DNA of 22,438 nt, taken from positions 1-22,438 of the forward strand of contig JAFAEX010000117.1 in the NCBI GenBank assembly GCA_023423795.1, read 5' to 3'. The DNA comes from Chloroflexota bacterium (GTDB lineage Bacteria > Chloroflexota > Chloroflexia > Thermomicrobiales > UBA6265). A program made the translations under genes and the position numbers. Shown here piece by piece: positions 7,717 to 14,554 of the stretch. Position 1 is the stretch's first letter. Every line of letters begins with the position of its first letter. A model generated the notes under the pieces. It was given only the letters and a program-made list of their open reading frames with translations, was not told the DNA's origin and searched no databases.

Positions 7717-8682
7717 TCAATCGAGTTCCGGCAGCACGCGAGCGCCGAAGGCGTCGATGAAGGCGAGCTGGTTGCGGCCGACGTTGTGCAGGTACACGTG
7801 GGTCGCGCCGAGCTCGAGATCGTCGGCGAGCCAGGCGGCGTGGCGGGCCGGGTCGGCGGAGATGCGAACGGCGTCCGCCACCGCCTCCTCGGGAACCAGT
7901 CCGGCCAGCGCGTCGAACATCGCCGGCGACGGCAGCTCCTCGCCGACCGCCGCCGGCAGCACCGGGGTCCGCCACTGGTCGAGCGCGTTCGCCCGCGCCG
8001 CCTCGTCGGTGTCGGCCCACGACAGGTGGACCTGGAGGTAGACCGGCTTGCCGTCGCCGCCGCCCTCGCGGAACGCCTCGACGACCCGGCACGCGGCGTC
8101 GCCGGGCTGGTTGATCGTGATCAGCGCATCGGCCCAGCCGCCTACCCAGCGGGCGGTCTCTTCCGAAAGCGCCGCCCCGACCAGCAGCGGCGGCTTGGCG
8201 GGGCGGCTCCAGAGTTTGGCCTCCTCGACCACCACGCGCCCGCGATGGGTGACGATCTCGCCGGCCCACAGCGCTCGGATCACCTCCACGCACTCGCCCA
8301 GCCGCGCGTTCCGCTCCGCCTTGGGCGGCCAGTGCGCCCCGGCGATCGACTCGTTCATCGCCTGCCCGGACCCGAGCGCCAGCCAGAAGCGGCCGGGGAA
8401 CATCTCGGCCAGGGTCGCCGCCGCCTGCGCGACGATCGCCGGGTGGTAGCGCACGCCGGGCGCGTTCACCGTCCCGAACGGCAGGTCCGTCGCCGCCAGC
8501 GCCGCGCCAAGCCACGCCCACGCGAACCCGGATTGCCCCTGCGCGGCGCCCCACGGCGCGAAATGGTCGGAGCACATCGCGGCGGCGAACCCGGCCGCTT
8601 CCGCCTCGCGCACGCAGGCCAGCAGTTCGCTCGGCGCGAACTGCTCGTGCGATGCGTGGTAGCCGATGGTCGGTTTCGCCAT
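7717..8682 (-). CDS. LLM-class flavin-dependent oxidoreductase
   Basis: A 321-aa luciferase-like (TIM-barrel) oxidoreductase. It begins with TIGYHASHEQFAPSELL (5-21) and continues with CSDHFAPWGAAQGQSGFAW (37-55), RYHPAIVAQAAATLAEMFPG (78-97) and LALGSGQAMNE (101-111), the flavin-binding-side motifs of the LLM superfamily. The N-terminal wording matches the subgroup I know as TIGR03885, described as probably not using F420; that assignment is from memory. Substrate is unknown. AGGAGG about 8 nt before the ATG at 8682 fixes the start. It lies downstream of, and in the same direction as, the trehalose-synthase-like gene, but 254 nt separate them and hold a perfect 38-bp inverted repeat, so cotranscription is doubtful. 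Confidence 0.88.
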   Translation of the reverse strand: MAKPTIGYHASHEQFAPSELLACVREAEAAGFAAAMCSDHFAPWGAAQGQSGFAWAWLGAALAATDLPFGTVNAPGVRYHPAIVAQAAATLAEMFPGRFWLALGSGQAMNESIAGAHWPPKAERNARLGECVEVIRALWAGEIVTHRGRVVVEEAKLWSRPAKPPLLVGAALSEETARWVGGWADALITINQPGDAACRVVEAFREGGGDGKPVYLQVHLSWADTDEAARANALDQWRTPVLPAAVGEELPSPAMFDALAGLVPEEAVADAVRISADPARHAAWLADDLELGATHVYLHNVGRNQLAFIDAFGARVLPELD

Positions 8683-8740
8683 TGGCGACGCCTCCTGTCC
8701 TGTTGCTTCTCGCACCGACCCGGGTTCGCGATTCTGAACC

Positions 8741-8838
8741 GCCCAGCCCGTCATCCCGAGCCCGCCGAGGGATCTCGTCGTCCGCGCCGACTCGGGGAAA
8801 ACGAGATCCCTCGGCGGGCTCGGGATGACGGGCTGGGC
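8741..8838. repeat. Perfect 38-bp inverted repeat (GTCATCCCGAG element)
   Basis: The arms 8741-8778 and 8801-8838 are exact reverse complements over 38 bp, with a 22-nt centre. Each arm contains GTCATCCCGAG and GAGGGATCTCGT or its complement. Related elements lie at 11409, 14341 and 19245. It sits just after the stop of the trehalose-synthase-like gene (8937, minus strand) and may end its transcript. Confidence 0.95.
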
Positions 8839-8936
8839 GATGCCGTGGCTCCGGCGGCCAACGCTGTCGGGAATGACCCGATCCGGGGACAAGCCAGGGA
8901 CCTTCCCTGCGAACGACGCCCGGAGTCCGGCACGGA

Positions 8937-10547
8937 TCAACCGGGGTTTGCCTCACCGCGCAGGCGCAGCCACCGGTACCCGTACGGTTCGAGAGCCAGC
9001 GGGTCGTCGCCGCTCGCCCACACCGGCTCGGCGTCCGACAGATCCACCCCGGCCAGCTCGGCCGTGCGCGGCGAGGGCGACAGGTTGTGCAGGAAGAGCA
9101 TCGCCTCGCCGTCGGCGCTGGCGCGGTGGGCGAAGACGGCCGGGTCGCCGGCGTCCAGCGGCTCCCAGTCCGACCGGCCGATCACCGGGCACGCCTTGCG
9201 GGCCGCGATCAGCCGCCGCACCCGGCACAGGTGCGAATCCGGGTCTTCGCGCTCGGTGGCGACGTTGACGCGCTCGAATCCCCACGCGCCGCCGGAGATG
9301 ACCGGCCACTCCAGCGTGTCGGGCGGCACGTCCGAAAAGCCGCCGTGCGGGCCCTCGGGCGACCACTGCATCGGCGTCCGCACCGGGTAGCGCTCGGGCA
9401 GCGACAGGTCCTCGCCCATGCCGATGTCGTCGCCGTAGTAGAGCATCGGCGTGCCCGGCAGGCTGAACAGCAGGCTCAGCACGAGGTCCAGCCGCGGCCC
9501 TGGGCCGCCGAACATCGGCGCCAGCCGCCGCCGCAGGCCGCGGTCGAAGATGCGCATGTCCTCGTCCGGGGCGAACGCGGCGAACACGTCCTCGCGCTCC
9601 TCCTCGTCGAGCCGGGCTAGCGTCAGTTCGTCGTGGTGGCGCAGGAAGGTCAGCCAGCGGCCGCCGTCCGGCGGCTCGGGCAACTCCAGCTTGCGCAGCG
9701 GCTCGGCGTCCTCGCGTGAGAGCGCCAGGAACAGGTGCTGGTTCCTCAGGAAGTCGAACAGCAGTTGCCGCTGACCGGGTTCGCCGAAATAGGCGCCGAG
9801 TTCGTCCGCCGGCAGGTCCGCCTCGGCCATCAGGATCGCCTCGGGGTTGTGCCGCGCCGCCCAGCCGCGCATAGTCGCCAGGATCTCCGGCGCGTTTTCG
9901 TCGGTGGCGGTTCCGTTACAGGTGCACAGGTACGGCGCGGCATCGATCCGGAAGCCGGACGCGCCGAGGCGGAGCCAGAACTCGAGGATGGCGCGCATCT
10001 CCCGCTGGACGGCCGGGTTGCCGGTGTCGAGGTCGGGCTGGAACGGGTAGAAGTGGTGGAGGTACCACGCGCCGACCTGCGGCTCCCACGTCCACGTGCC
10101 GCACTGGCGGCCGGGGAACACCTCATCCCTCGGTTCTTCCTTCGCCGGGTCGTCGGTCCAGACGTAGTAGGCCCGTTCCGGGGCGAGGCGGCTTTGGCGC
10201 GCGGCGGCGAACCAGGGGTGCTCGTCGGAGGTGTGGTTGAGCACCAGGTCGGGCAGCACGCGCAGGCCGCGCCGCTCGGCTTCGCGCATGAAGACGACGA
10301 AGTCGGACAGCGATCCGTGGCGGTCATCCACGGAGAGGTGGTCGGAGACGTCGTAGCCGTTGTCGCGGTGGGGCGACGCGTAGAACGGCATCAGCCAGAG
10401 CGCATCGACGCCGAGCCAACTCAGGTAATCGAGTTTGTCGGTCACCCCCCGGAAATCGCCGACGCCGTCGCCGTTGCCGTCGTGGAAGGTGCCGACATCG
10501 ATGGCGTAGATGATGGCGTTCTCATACCAGCGGGGAGCATCGGTCAC
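8937..10547 (-). CDS. Trehalose-synthase-like GH13 alpha-amylase family enzyme
   Basis: A 536-aa GH13 (beta/alpha)8-barrel protein acting on alpha-glucans or maltose/trehalose. The four classic regions are DLVLNH (100-105), GFRIDAAPYL with nucleophile Asp202, ILMAEADLP with acid/base Glu242, and FLRHHDELTL (301-310) with the transition-state Asp306. The blocks RRRLAPMFGG (339-348), SLPGTPMLYYGDDIGMGED (362-380) and VRTPMQW are characteristic of trehalose synthase (maltose to trehalose), so this activity is preferred over a plain alpha-glucosidase. There is no fused maltokinase domain and no signal peptide, so it is cytoplasmic. The GTG at 10547 has AGGA about 8 nt upstream; a GTG two codons earlier would be too close to that site. 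Other GH13 specificities remain possible. Confidence 0.85.
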   Translation of the reverse strand: MTDAPRWYENAIIYAIDVGTFHDGNGDGVGDFRGVTDKLDYLSWLGVDALWLMPFYASPHRDNGYDVSDHLSVDDRHGSLSDFVVFMREAERRGLRVLPDLVLNHTSDEHPWFAAARQSRLAPERAYYVWTDDPAKEEPRDEVFPGRQCGTWTWEPQVGAWYLHHFYPFQPDLDTGNPAVQREMRAILEFWLRLGASGFRIDAAPYLCTCNGTATDENAPEILATMRGWAARHNPEAILMAEADLPADELGAYFGEPGQRQLLFDFLRNQHLFLALSREDAEPLRKLELPEPPDGGRWLTFLRHHDELTLARLDEEEREDVFAAFAPDEDMRIFDRGLRRRLAPMFGGPGPRLDLVLSLLFSLPGTPMLYYGDDIGMGEDLSLPERYPVRTPMQWSPEGPHGGFSDVPPDTLEWPVISGGAWGFERVNVATEREDPDSHLCRVRRLIAARKACPVIGRSDWEPLDAGDPAVFAHRASADGEAMLFLHNLSPSPRTAELAGVDLSDAEPVWASGDDPLALEPYGYRWLRLRGEANPG

Positions 10548-10712
10548 GGGCACTGTCCTGGCGAACCGGCGAGGGCGGCACGTCTCCACCCGGGGCGGCA
10601 CGGCCCCTGCCTCCTCGTAGGCAAGACCGGTGCCGGGCGCGTTCGGTGGCCCACGCCGTGCGACGGGCAGTCGCCACAGCCCGGCGCACCATCCGGGCGG
10701 GAGGAGGCCACG

Positions 10713-10979
10713 ATGGTCGATGGCACGTCGGTGAACCAGGACGATACCGGCAACCGCGTGACGGGCGGGTTGCTCGACGACGACGGCATCCTCGGGAACA
10801 GCCCCGACGAGGAGGACATCGAGCGGCAGCGGCTGGCCAACGACGCCGAGCAGCGCGGCGGCGGCAACGAAGCGGCCGGCGGCGGCCTGGCCCACGACCC
10901 GTCGTCGCACGGCATGGCCGGCGGGCGGGACACGCTGTCCGTCATCAGCGATACGGACGTCCCGGGGCGGCCCGGATAG
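10713..10979 (+). CDS. Small acidic hydrophilic protein, unknown
   Basis: An 88-aa protein rich in Asp, Gly, Asn and Glu, with no membrane segment and no cysteine. DDTGNRVTGGLLDDDGILGN (10-29) and DEEDIERQRLANDAEQ (32-47) are its most structured-looking parts; the rest looks disordered. I recognise no family. Coding is supported by a perfect AGGAGG 5 nt before the ATG at 10713 and by the equally well-equipped gene 26 nt downstream, with which it probably forms a two-gene transcript. It diverges from the trehalose-synthase-like gene. A stress-related role is conceivable given the style of the pair, but nothing in the sequence proves it. Confidence 0.65.
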   Translation: MVDGTSVNQDDTGNRVTGGLLDDDGILGNSPDEEDIERQRLANDAEQRGGGNEAAGGGLAHDPSSHGMAGGRDTLSVISDTDVPGRPG

Positions 10980-11005
10980 TCGCCGGCCCCGCGGGGGAGG
11001 TCGCC

Positions 11006-11308
11006 ATGGACGAGGAAACCGGACGCCCCGCCCCGGCGATGGCGGAGATCGCCGCCGGCGCGGCGGTGGTGGACAGCGACGGCAAGCGGGTCGGGCTGGT
11101 GCGCGCGGCGTACCCCCACTACCTCGCGGTGGAAGATCCGGGGCCGCCGGCCCGGGCCTTCCGCGCGCCGCGGCAAGCGATCGGCGCCGTGGCCGGTGGC
11201 AAAGTCACGCTGACCGTGCCGACCGACGCGCTGGACCCGATGACGCCCTCGACGATCGCGCCGGACCTGCCGCCGGAGTCCGGCGACGAAACGGCCCCGA
11301 CGCCATAG
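11006..11308 (+). CDS. Small DUF2171/PRC-barrel-like protein
   Basis: A 100-aa protein. Residues 13-75 match the pattern of a small beta-barrel: IAAGAAVVDSDGKRVGLV (15-32), a strand YLAVED (39-44), then FRAPRQAIGAVAGGKVTLTVP (52-72), resembling the DUF2171/PRC-barrel theme of 'V.DSDG..VG.V...YL.V...P...I..V....V.L.V'. Such domains mediate RNA or protein contacts, but the role of this one is unknown. The tail (76-100) is Pro/Asp/Glu-rich. GGAGG 5 nt before the ATG fixes the start. The stop codon lies inside the loop of a weak hairpin that may terminate the transcript. Confidence 0.72.
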   Translation: MDEETGRPAPAMAEIAAGAAVVDSDGKRVGLVRAAYPHYLAVEDPGPPARAFRAPRQAIGAVAGGKVTLTVPTDALDPMTPSTIAPDLPPESGDETAPTP

Positions 11309-11325
11309 CGAGCGTTTCGGGGCCG
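11292..11325 (+). terminator. Possible terminator overlapping the stop codon
   Basis: CGGCCCCGA at 11292-11300 pairs with TCGGGGCCG at 11317-11325 around a 16-nt loop that contains the TAG at 11306-11308. There is no T tract, so this is weak evidence for termination. Confidence 0.35.
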
Positions 11326-11389
11326 AACCCGTCGCACGTCGATCGTCCGTCGTCAGCGCGAGCGCCCAGCGTCAGCCCGTGCGGCTCTC

Positions 11390-11490
11390 GTCATCCCGAA
11401 CACCCCTCGTCATCCCGAGCCCGTCGAGGGATCTCGTCGCTTCTTGCCTCCCGACACGCGAACGAGATCCCTCGACGGGCGCGGGGTGAC
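11390..11490. repeat. GTCATCCCGAG-type inverted repeat, imperfect copy
   Basis: The arms 11409-11437 and 11462-11490 (29 bp each) pair with two mismatches around a 24-nt centre. An additional half-site GTCATCCCGA starts at 11390. It lies between convergent genes and belongs to the same family as 8741, but its centre is not alike. Confidence 0.85.
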
Positions 11491-11504
11491 GGCGGATGAG
11501 ATGA

Positions 11505-11540
11505 AACGAAAACCGGCCGGGGGAAATCCCCCGGCCGGTT
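11505..11540 (-). terminator. Intrinsic terminator of the zinc-ribbon gene
   Basis: A perfect 13-bp stem (11511-11523 against 11528-11540; AACCGGCCGGGGG) closes a 4-nt loop. Read on the minus strand, the stem is followed by TTTTCGTTTCAT, a good T tract. It lies 41 nt after the stop at 11581. Confidence 0.85.
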
Positions 11541-11580
11541 CGTCGTCACCGTGGTGAAGGTGCCCCGATGGGCGGCTAGC

Positions 11581-11970
11581 CTAGTAGCGGCTGCCGTAGC
11601 TCGGGGACGACGCGCGGCGCTCCTGGAAGCACTCGCGGCAGTAGACGGGCTTGTCCAGCCGGGGCTCGAAAGGAACCTCGGTGGCGCGGCCGCACTGCGA
11701 GCAGGTGGCCGGGTACATCTGGCGCGGGCCAGACGAGTAGCCACCGCCGCCGCCGCGGGAAGCGCCGTAGCCGCCGCCGCCACCCGAGCCGTAGCCCGAG
11801 TCGTAGGAGGAGCCGTAGCTGCCGCCGTCGTTGCGCTGGGCCTTGCGCGCCGCGCGGCACGACTGGCAGCGCTGCGGCTCGGAGAAACCGCGCTCCTGGT
11901 AAAACGCCTGCTCACCCGCCGTGAACGTGAATTCCTGGCCGCAATCGCGGCACTGGATGGTGCGGTCCAT
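11581..11970 (-). CDS. Zinc-ribbon protein with CxxC-x17-CxxC motif
   Basis: A 129-aa protein with two zinc-ribbon-like modules. The first (1-45) has CRDC at 7-10 and CQSC at 35-38 and reads like the 'probable zinc-ribbon' domain (CxxCGQEFTFTAGEQAFY, with ERGFSEPQRC). The second (86-118) has C90-x2-C93, exactly 17 residues, then C111-x2-C114, the CxxC-x17-CxxC motif. Between them lies a flexible Gly/Ser/Tyr-rich linker (49-82). Eight cysteines can bind two zinc ions. Nucleic-acid binding is likely by analogy with RNA-binding proteins that carry Gly/Tyr linkers, but is unproven. The ATG at 11970 begins exactly at the first module; only a weak GGCGGA site precedes it. A terminator follows and an extended -10 promoter lies upstream. 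Confidence 0.87.
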   Translation of the reverse strand: MDRTIQCRDCGQEFTFTAGEQAFYQERGFSEPQRCQSCRAARKAQRNDGGSYGSSYDSGYGSGGGGGYGASRGGGGGYSSGPRQMYPATCSQCGRATEVPFEPRLDKPVYCRECFQERRASSPSYGSRY

Positions 11971-12356
11971 TCCGCCGAAAACCCTCTCTCCGCCGCGCCG
12001 GGCGCGGCGGTCGATGAAAAGAAAACTGCAAACGGTCTCGGCGGAACACTGGACGTGCGGGTGAATCGCCCATCCGACGGCGCGCGCGTCGATCTCGCTT
12101 GTTGGCCCAATTGTACCACAGCAATCCCGGCATTGATACCCGTGCGGGCGCCGCATCGGCACAACGGGTCGGCAACCGCCGCCAACGCGCCGGCCGGGTC
12201 GTGCCGTGCCGTGCGGGCCGCCCCATCGTTCTGGCTGCTGGCGACGATGGCCAGCCGCGTCCCCAATCGGCGGGCGCCAATGTCCTCGCCGGGCTCATCT
12301 TCCCCGTCACCGCGAGGCGCCGTCCGTGCCCGATGCCCTGTTCCTGCGCGGCCGGC
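11971..12356. other. Intergenic region (386 nt) upstream of the zinc-ribbon gene
   Basis: No gene is supported. It holds the candidate promoter at 12110-12118 and a leader of roughly 130 nt before the zinc-ribbon start. From 12119 to 12356 I see nothing beyond the end of the frameshifted Cys-rich gene. Confidence 0.55.
12110..12118 (-). promoter_or_regulatory. Extended -10 promoter for the zinc-ribbon gene
   Basis: On the minus strand the sequence reads TGGTACAAT: a TGn extension followed by TACAAT (five of six matches to TATAAT). No good -35 box is seen 16-18 nt upstream, as is usual for extended -10 promoters. Transcription would start near 12103. Confidence 0.45.
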
Positions 12357-12936
12357 TCAGGCCCCGGGTGGCACGCAGGCCGTCCCGGTGCTGCCGTTCA
12401 CGCCGTTGCAGTCGGACGGCCCGACACACCCCGGACCGGTGGGGATGACGCAGGCCGACCCCGGGGGGAACCCGAATCCTTCGCATTGCCGATCGGTGCG
12501 GCACGCGCGGCAGTTGACCTCCGGAACCAGCCCGGCGTTGCTCGCGCAGAATCCCGCCTTTCCGGTGGTGACGACGCAGACCGCCGTCGGGTCCCCCGGC
12601 CGGCAATAGCTGGCTGCGCTCCCGGTGGAGCACAAGCTGCGCGACGGCGTGCAGCCGCCCTCGTGGTGGGCGGCGCAGCGGCTGCGGTCCTTGCCGCCCT
12701 TTTTTGGGCTTCGGCCCGGAGCAGATGCCGGAGCAGCAGGAGCGATCCTTGCCCCGGCATGGCGTTCCGACATCGACGCAGCCGAACGCGTTGCGCCGCG
12801 GCTTCCTTGCCGGCTTCGCCGTAGCGCGGACGGCAGGAGCGAGCGCGGCCAGGAAGGCAGCGAGCCCGAACACGCCGCATCGGGTAGCGTTCGTTGAACG
12901 GGCGCGGATAGCGGCATCGAACGGGTGCGCGTCCAT
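12357..12936 (-). pseudogene. Frameshifted secreted cysteine-rich protein
   Basis: The first part, read from the ATG at 12936, encodes a signal-like N-terminus (MDAHPFDAAIRARSTNATRC, then GVFGLAAFLAALAPAVRATA) and a Cys-rich start (FGCVDVGTPC, DRSCCSGICSG) up to residue 79. There the frame meets a run of six A on the minus strand (12700-12705). After it the cysteine-rich reading continues only in another frame (GKDRSRCAAHHEGGCTPS...NCRACRTDRQCEGFGF...) to a stop at 12357. Five A instead of six would join the two halves into one protein of about 192 aa. So this is either a recent +1 mutation, a phase-variable tract or a homopolymer sequencing error. The content resembles the 18-cysteine protein at 5468. 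GGAGG lies 10 nt before the ATG. Confidence 0.78.
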
Positions 12937-12988
12937 ACGGTGGATGCCTCCGGAACCCACCGGCGCCATCGGCGGTGGCCGATGGGAC

Positions 12989-13010
12989 AACAAAACGGGC
13001 GCACGCCCGT
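12989..13010 (-). terminator. Small intrinsic terminator of the 13126-13524 gene
   Basis: ACGGGC (12995-13000) pairs with GCCCGT (13005-13010) around a 4-nt loop; on the minus strand the stem is followed by TTTTGTTG. It lies about 115 nt beyond the stop at 13126. Confidence 0.5.
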
Positions 13011-13125
13011 CGCGGTTCGGCGCACGCGGCTTTCGCGTCCTCGCTCGCATCCCGAGGGGGATTGGGCAGCAGGGCGCGATCACTCGCGCAGCGAGGCCGG
13101 GACGGGCGGTGGCCCGGCGGCAACG

Positions 13126-13524
13126 TCAGTGGATGACGACCTGGACCCGCGCAACCGGAACGCCGTGCCTCGCCGCGGCTGCCTCGGCAACCGCCGTGGC
13201 GACCGCCGCCCGCGCCTCGGCGGCCGGCAGGGCGACGGCGTGGAATGCATCGACGTTGATCGCCGCTCCGTGTCCGAGGCTCCCGTCGGGGTTCAGATTT
13301 ACCGTCACCCCGGCCACCTTGACCCAAAAGACCGGCGATCCATCATCCCTGACGGCGCTGTCCGCCAGGGTAACGGTCCCAACCACGTAGACGAGTGGCG
13401 TCGGTTTCTTCCGGGGCGGCTTCGGCTTCTTCTTCCGGGCGGCCTCGGCGCGCAGCGGCGACGCGGCGGCGAGGGTTCCGAGCGCGATCAGGGCGCGGCG
13501 GGAATGGGCGGCGATGCCGGGCAT
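13126..13524 (-). CDS. Small secreted protein with Lys/Pro-rich linker
   Basis: A 132-aa exported protein of unknown function. Residues 1-29 are a signal peptide with a Tat-like SRRALIALG start (8-16) and a likely cut near AEAA. Residues 30-43 are a Lys/Pro-rich linker (RKKKPKPPRKKPTP). The rest (44-132) alternates beta-like stretches (VYVVGTVTLADSAVRDDG, VFWVKVAGVTVNLNPDGS) and ends in an Ala-rich helix, AAEARAAVATAVAEAAAARHG, with the tail VPVARVQVVIH. No cysteines or catalytic motifs are seen. AGGAGG about 5 nt before the ATG at 13524 fixes the start. The basic linker behind the signal peptide is like that of the secreted protease at 1355. It diverges from the Rrf2-type regulator. Confidence 0.75.
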   Translation of the reverse strand: MPGIAAHSRRALIALGTLAAASPLRAEAARKKKPKPPRKKPTPLVYVVGTVTLADSAVRDDGSPVFWVKVAGVTVNLNPDGSLGHGAAINVDAFHAVALPAAEARAAVATAVAEAAAARHGVPVARVQVVIH

Positions 13525-13783
13525 GGGAGCCTCCTCGTGTCCTGGACCGTCCGTCGGTCCCTCATGTCACGAACGTAGCGCCCGGTGGCCTTCGGCGCAT
13601 GGGGAAAATTCACCATTTACGACGAGCATCCCGGCTCGACACCGCCGCTCCCAACCGGCGCGCTCCCGGCAACGGGACCCTCGGCGGCCCTCGGATGGCG
13701 GCCAGCGCCGGCCGGTTTGCTACACTCGGGCGGGAAAGCGCCGTTTGCCGACCGGCGAAGCCGCCAATGGGGACAAGCCGACC

Positions 13784-14242
13784 GTGCAGGTCAACGCGAA
13801 AGTCGATTACGCCTTGCGGGCGATGGCCGAACTGGCGAACGCCGACCCCAACGTGCCCATGAAGGCCGAGGCCATCTCCAAGGCGCAGGGCATCCCGCTG
13901 AAGTTCCTCGAGAACATCATGCTGGAATTGCGCCACGCCGGCCTGGTCATCAGCCAGCGCGGGCAGGTCGGCGGCTACCGCCTCGGGCGGGAGGCGGTCG
14001 AGATCACGCTGGCCGACATCATCCGGGTGGTGGACGGCCCGCTCGCCAACGTGCGCGGCCTTTCCCCGGAGCGTCTCGAATACACCGGCCCGGCCGAAGC
14101 CCTGCGCGAGGTCTGGATCGCCCTGCGCGCCAACATGCGCGCCGTGCTGGAAACCACCACGCTCGAAGACATGCGCACCGCCACCCTTCCCGCCGAGGTA
14201 CTGGCGCTGACCGAGGCGCCGGACGCCTGGACGCGGCGGTAA
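13784..14242 (+). CDS. Rrf2-family transcriptional regulator without cysteines
   Basis: A 152-aa winged-helix DNA-binding protein. The start VQVNAKVDYALRAMAELA (1-18) is the classic Rrf2 first helix. The helix-turn-helix spans about 26-53 (MKAEAISKAQGIPLKFLENIMLEL...), followed by the wing SQRGQVGGYRLGR (57-69) and the typical ITLADIIRVVDGPL (74-87). The protein has no cysteine at all, so it cannot hold the [2Fe-2S] cluster of IscR or NsrR by Cys ligation; its signal is unknown. The GTG at 13784 is chosen by alignment to the family start; the ribosome site (GGGGA, 10 nt away) is weak. It is transcribed divergently from the secreted protein at 13524 and ends in a strong terminator. Confidence 0.9.
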   Translation: MQVNAKVDYALRAMAELANADPNVPMKAEAISKAQGIPLKFLENIMLELRHAGLVISQRGQVGGYRLGREAVEITLADIIRVVDGPLANVRGLSPERLEYTGPAEALREVWIALRANMRAVLETTTLEDMRTATLPAEVLALTEAPDAWTRR

Positions 14243-14270
14243 GCCGGCCGGCGACGAGGCGGGAGACGCG

Positions 14271-14302
14271 ACGGGGCGGGGCCTGCATTGGCCCCGCCCC
14301 GT
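14271..14302 (+). terminator. Intrinsic terminator of the Rrf2-type gene
   Basis: A perfect 13-bp stem (ACGGGGCGGGGCC against its complement) with loop TGCATT is followed by TTGTTATT. It lies 28 nt after the stop at 14242. Confidence 0.9.
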
Positions 14303-14340
14303 TTGTTATTCCTTTGGTTGCCACCCTCCCGTCATCCCGC

Positions 14341-14470
14341 CGCAGCCCGTCATCCCGCCCTCCGTCATCCCGCCCTCCGTCATCCCTCGACAAGCTCGAG
14401 ATGACGGAGGGCGGGATGACGGGGGCGACGGGATGACGGGCTGCGGTTGCGGTTGCGGTTGCGGTTGCGG
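14341..14470. repeat. Compound inverted repeat with 15-bp and 6-bp tandem repeats
   Basis: Outer arms 14341-14357 and 14429-14445 are perfect 17-bp complements; inner arms 14364-14383 and 14401-14420 are perfect 20-bp complements; the core CTCGA-CAAGC-TCGAG is at 14386-14400. GTCATCCCGCCCTCC is repeated in tandem at 14349 and 14364. Five copies of (C/T)TGCGG follow at 14441-14470. It is a rearranged relative of the 8741 element. Confidence 0.85.
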
Positions 14471-14554
14471 GATGACGGTAGGCGCGAGACGAGCGGCGGC
14501 GTAACGTCACTGCGTCACTGCCTCTCGCCTCTCGTCTCTCGTCTCCCGGAGAGG

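Larger units (their letters stand above)
14243..14554. other. Convergent intergenic region (312 nt) filled by terminator and repeats
   Basis: No gene. It contains the terminator at 14271-14302, the compound GTCATCCCG inverted-repeat element at 14341-14445 and the TTGCGG hexamer run at 14441-14470. A C/T-rich stretch with repeated CTCTCGTCTC-like units (about 14520-14548) leads to the stop of the solute-binding protein. Confidence 0.7.

Noticed and set aside
8741..8838. Insertion sequence
   Set aside because: There is no coding capacity for a transposase and I see no clear target-site duplication at the element edges.
12700..12705. Programmed -1 frameshift at A AAA AAG
   Set aside because: The frame change needed is +1 (or -2), and the zero-frame codons are CCC AAA AAA GGG, which is not the -1 slippery arrangement.
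13784..14242. IscR/NsrR-type Fe-S regulator
   Set aside because: The fold is Rrf2, but there are no cysteines to bind a cluster.
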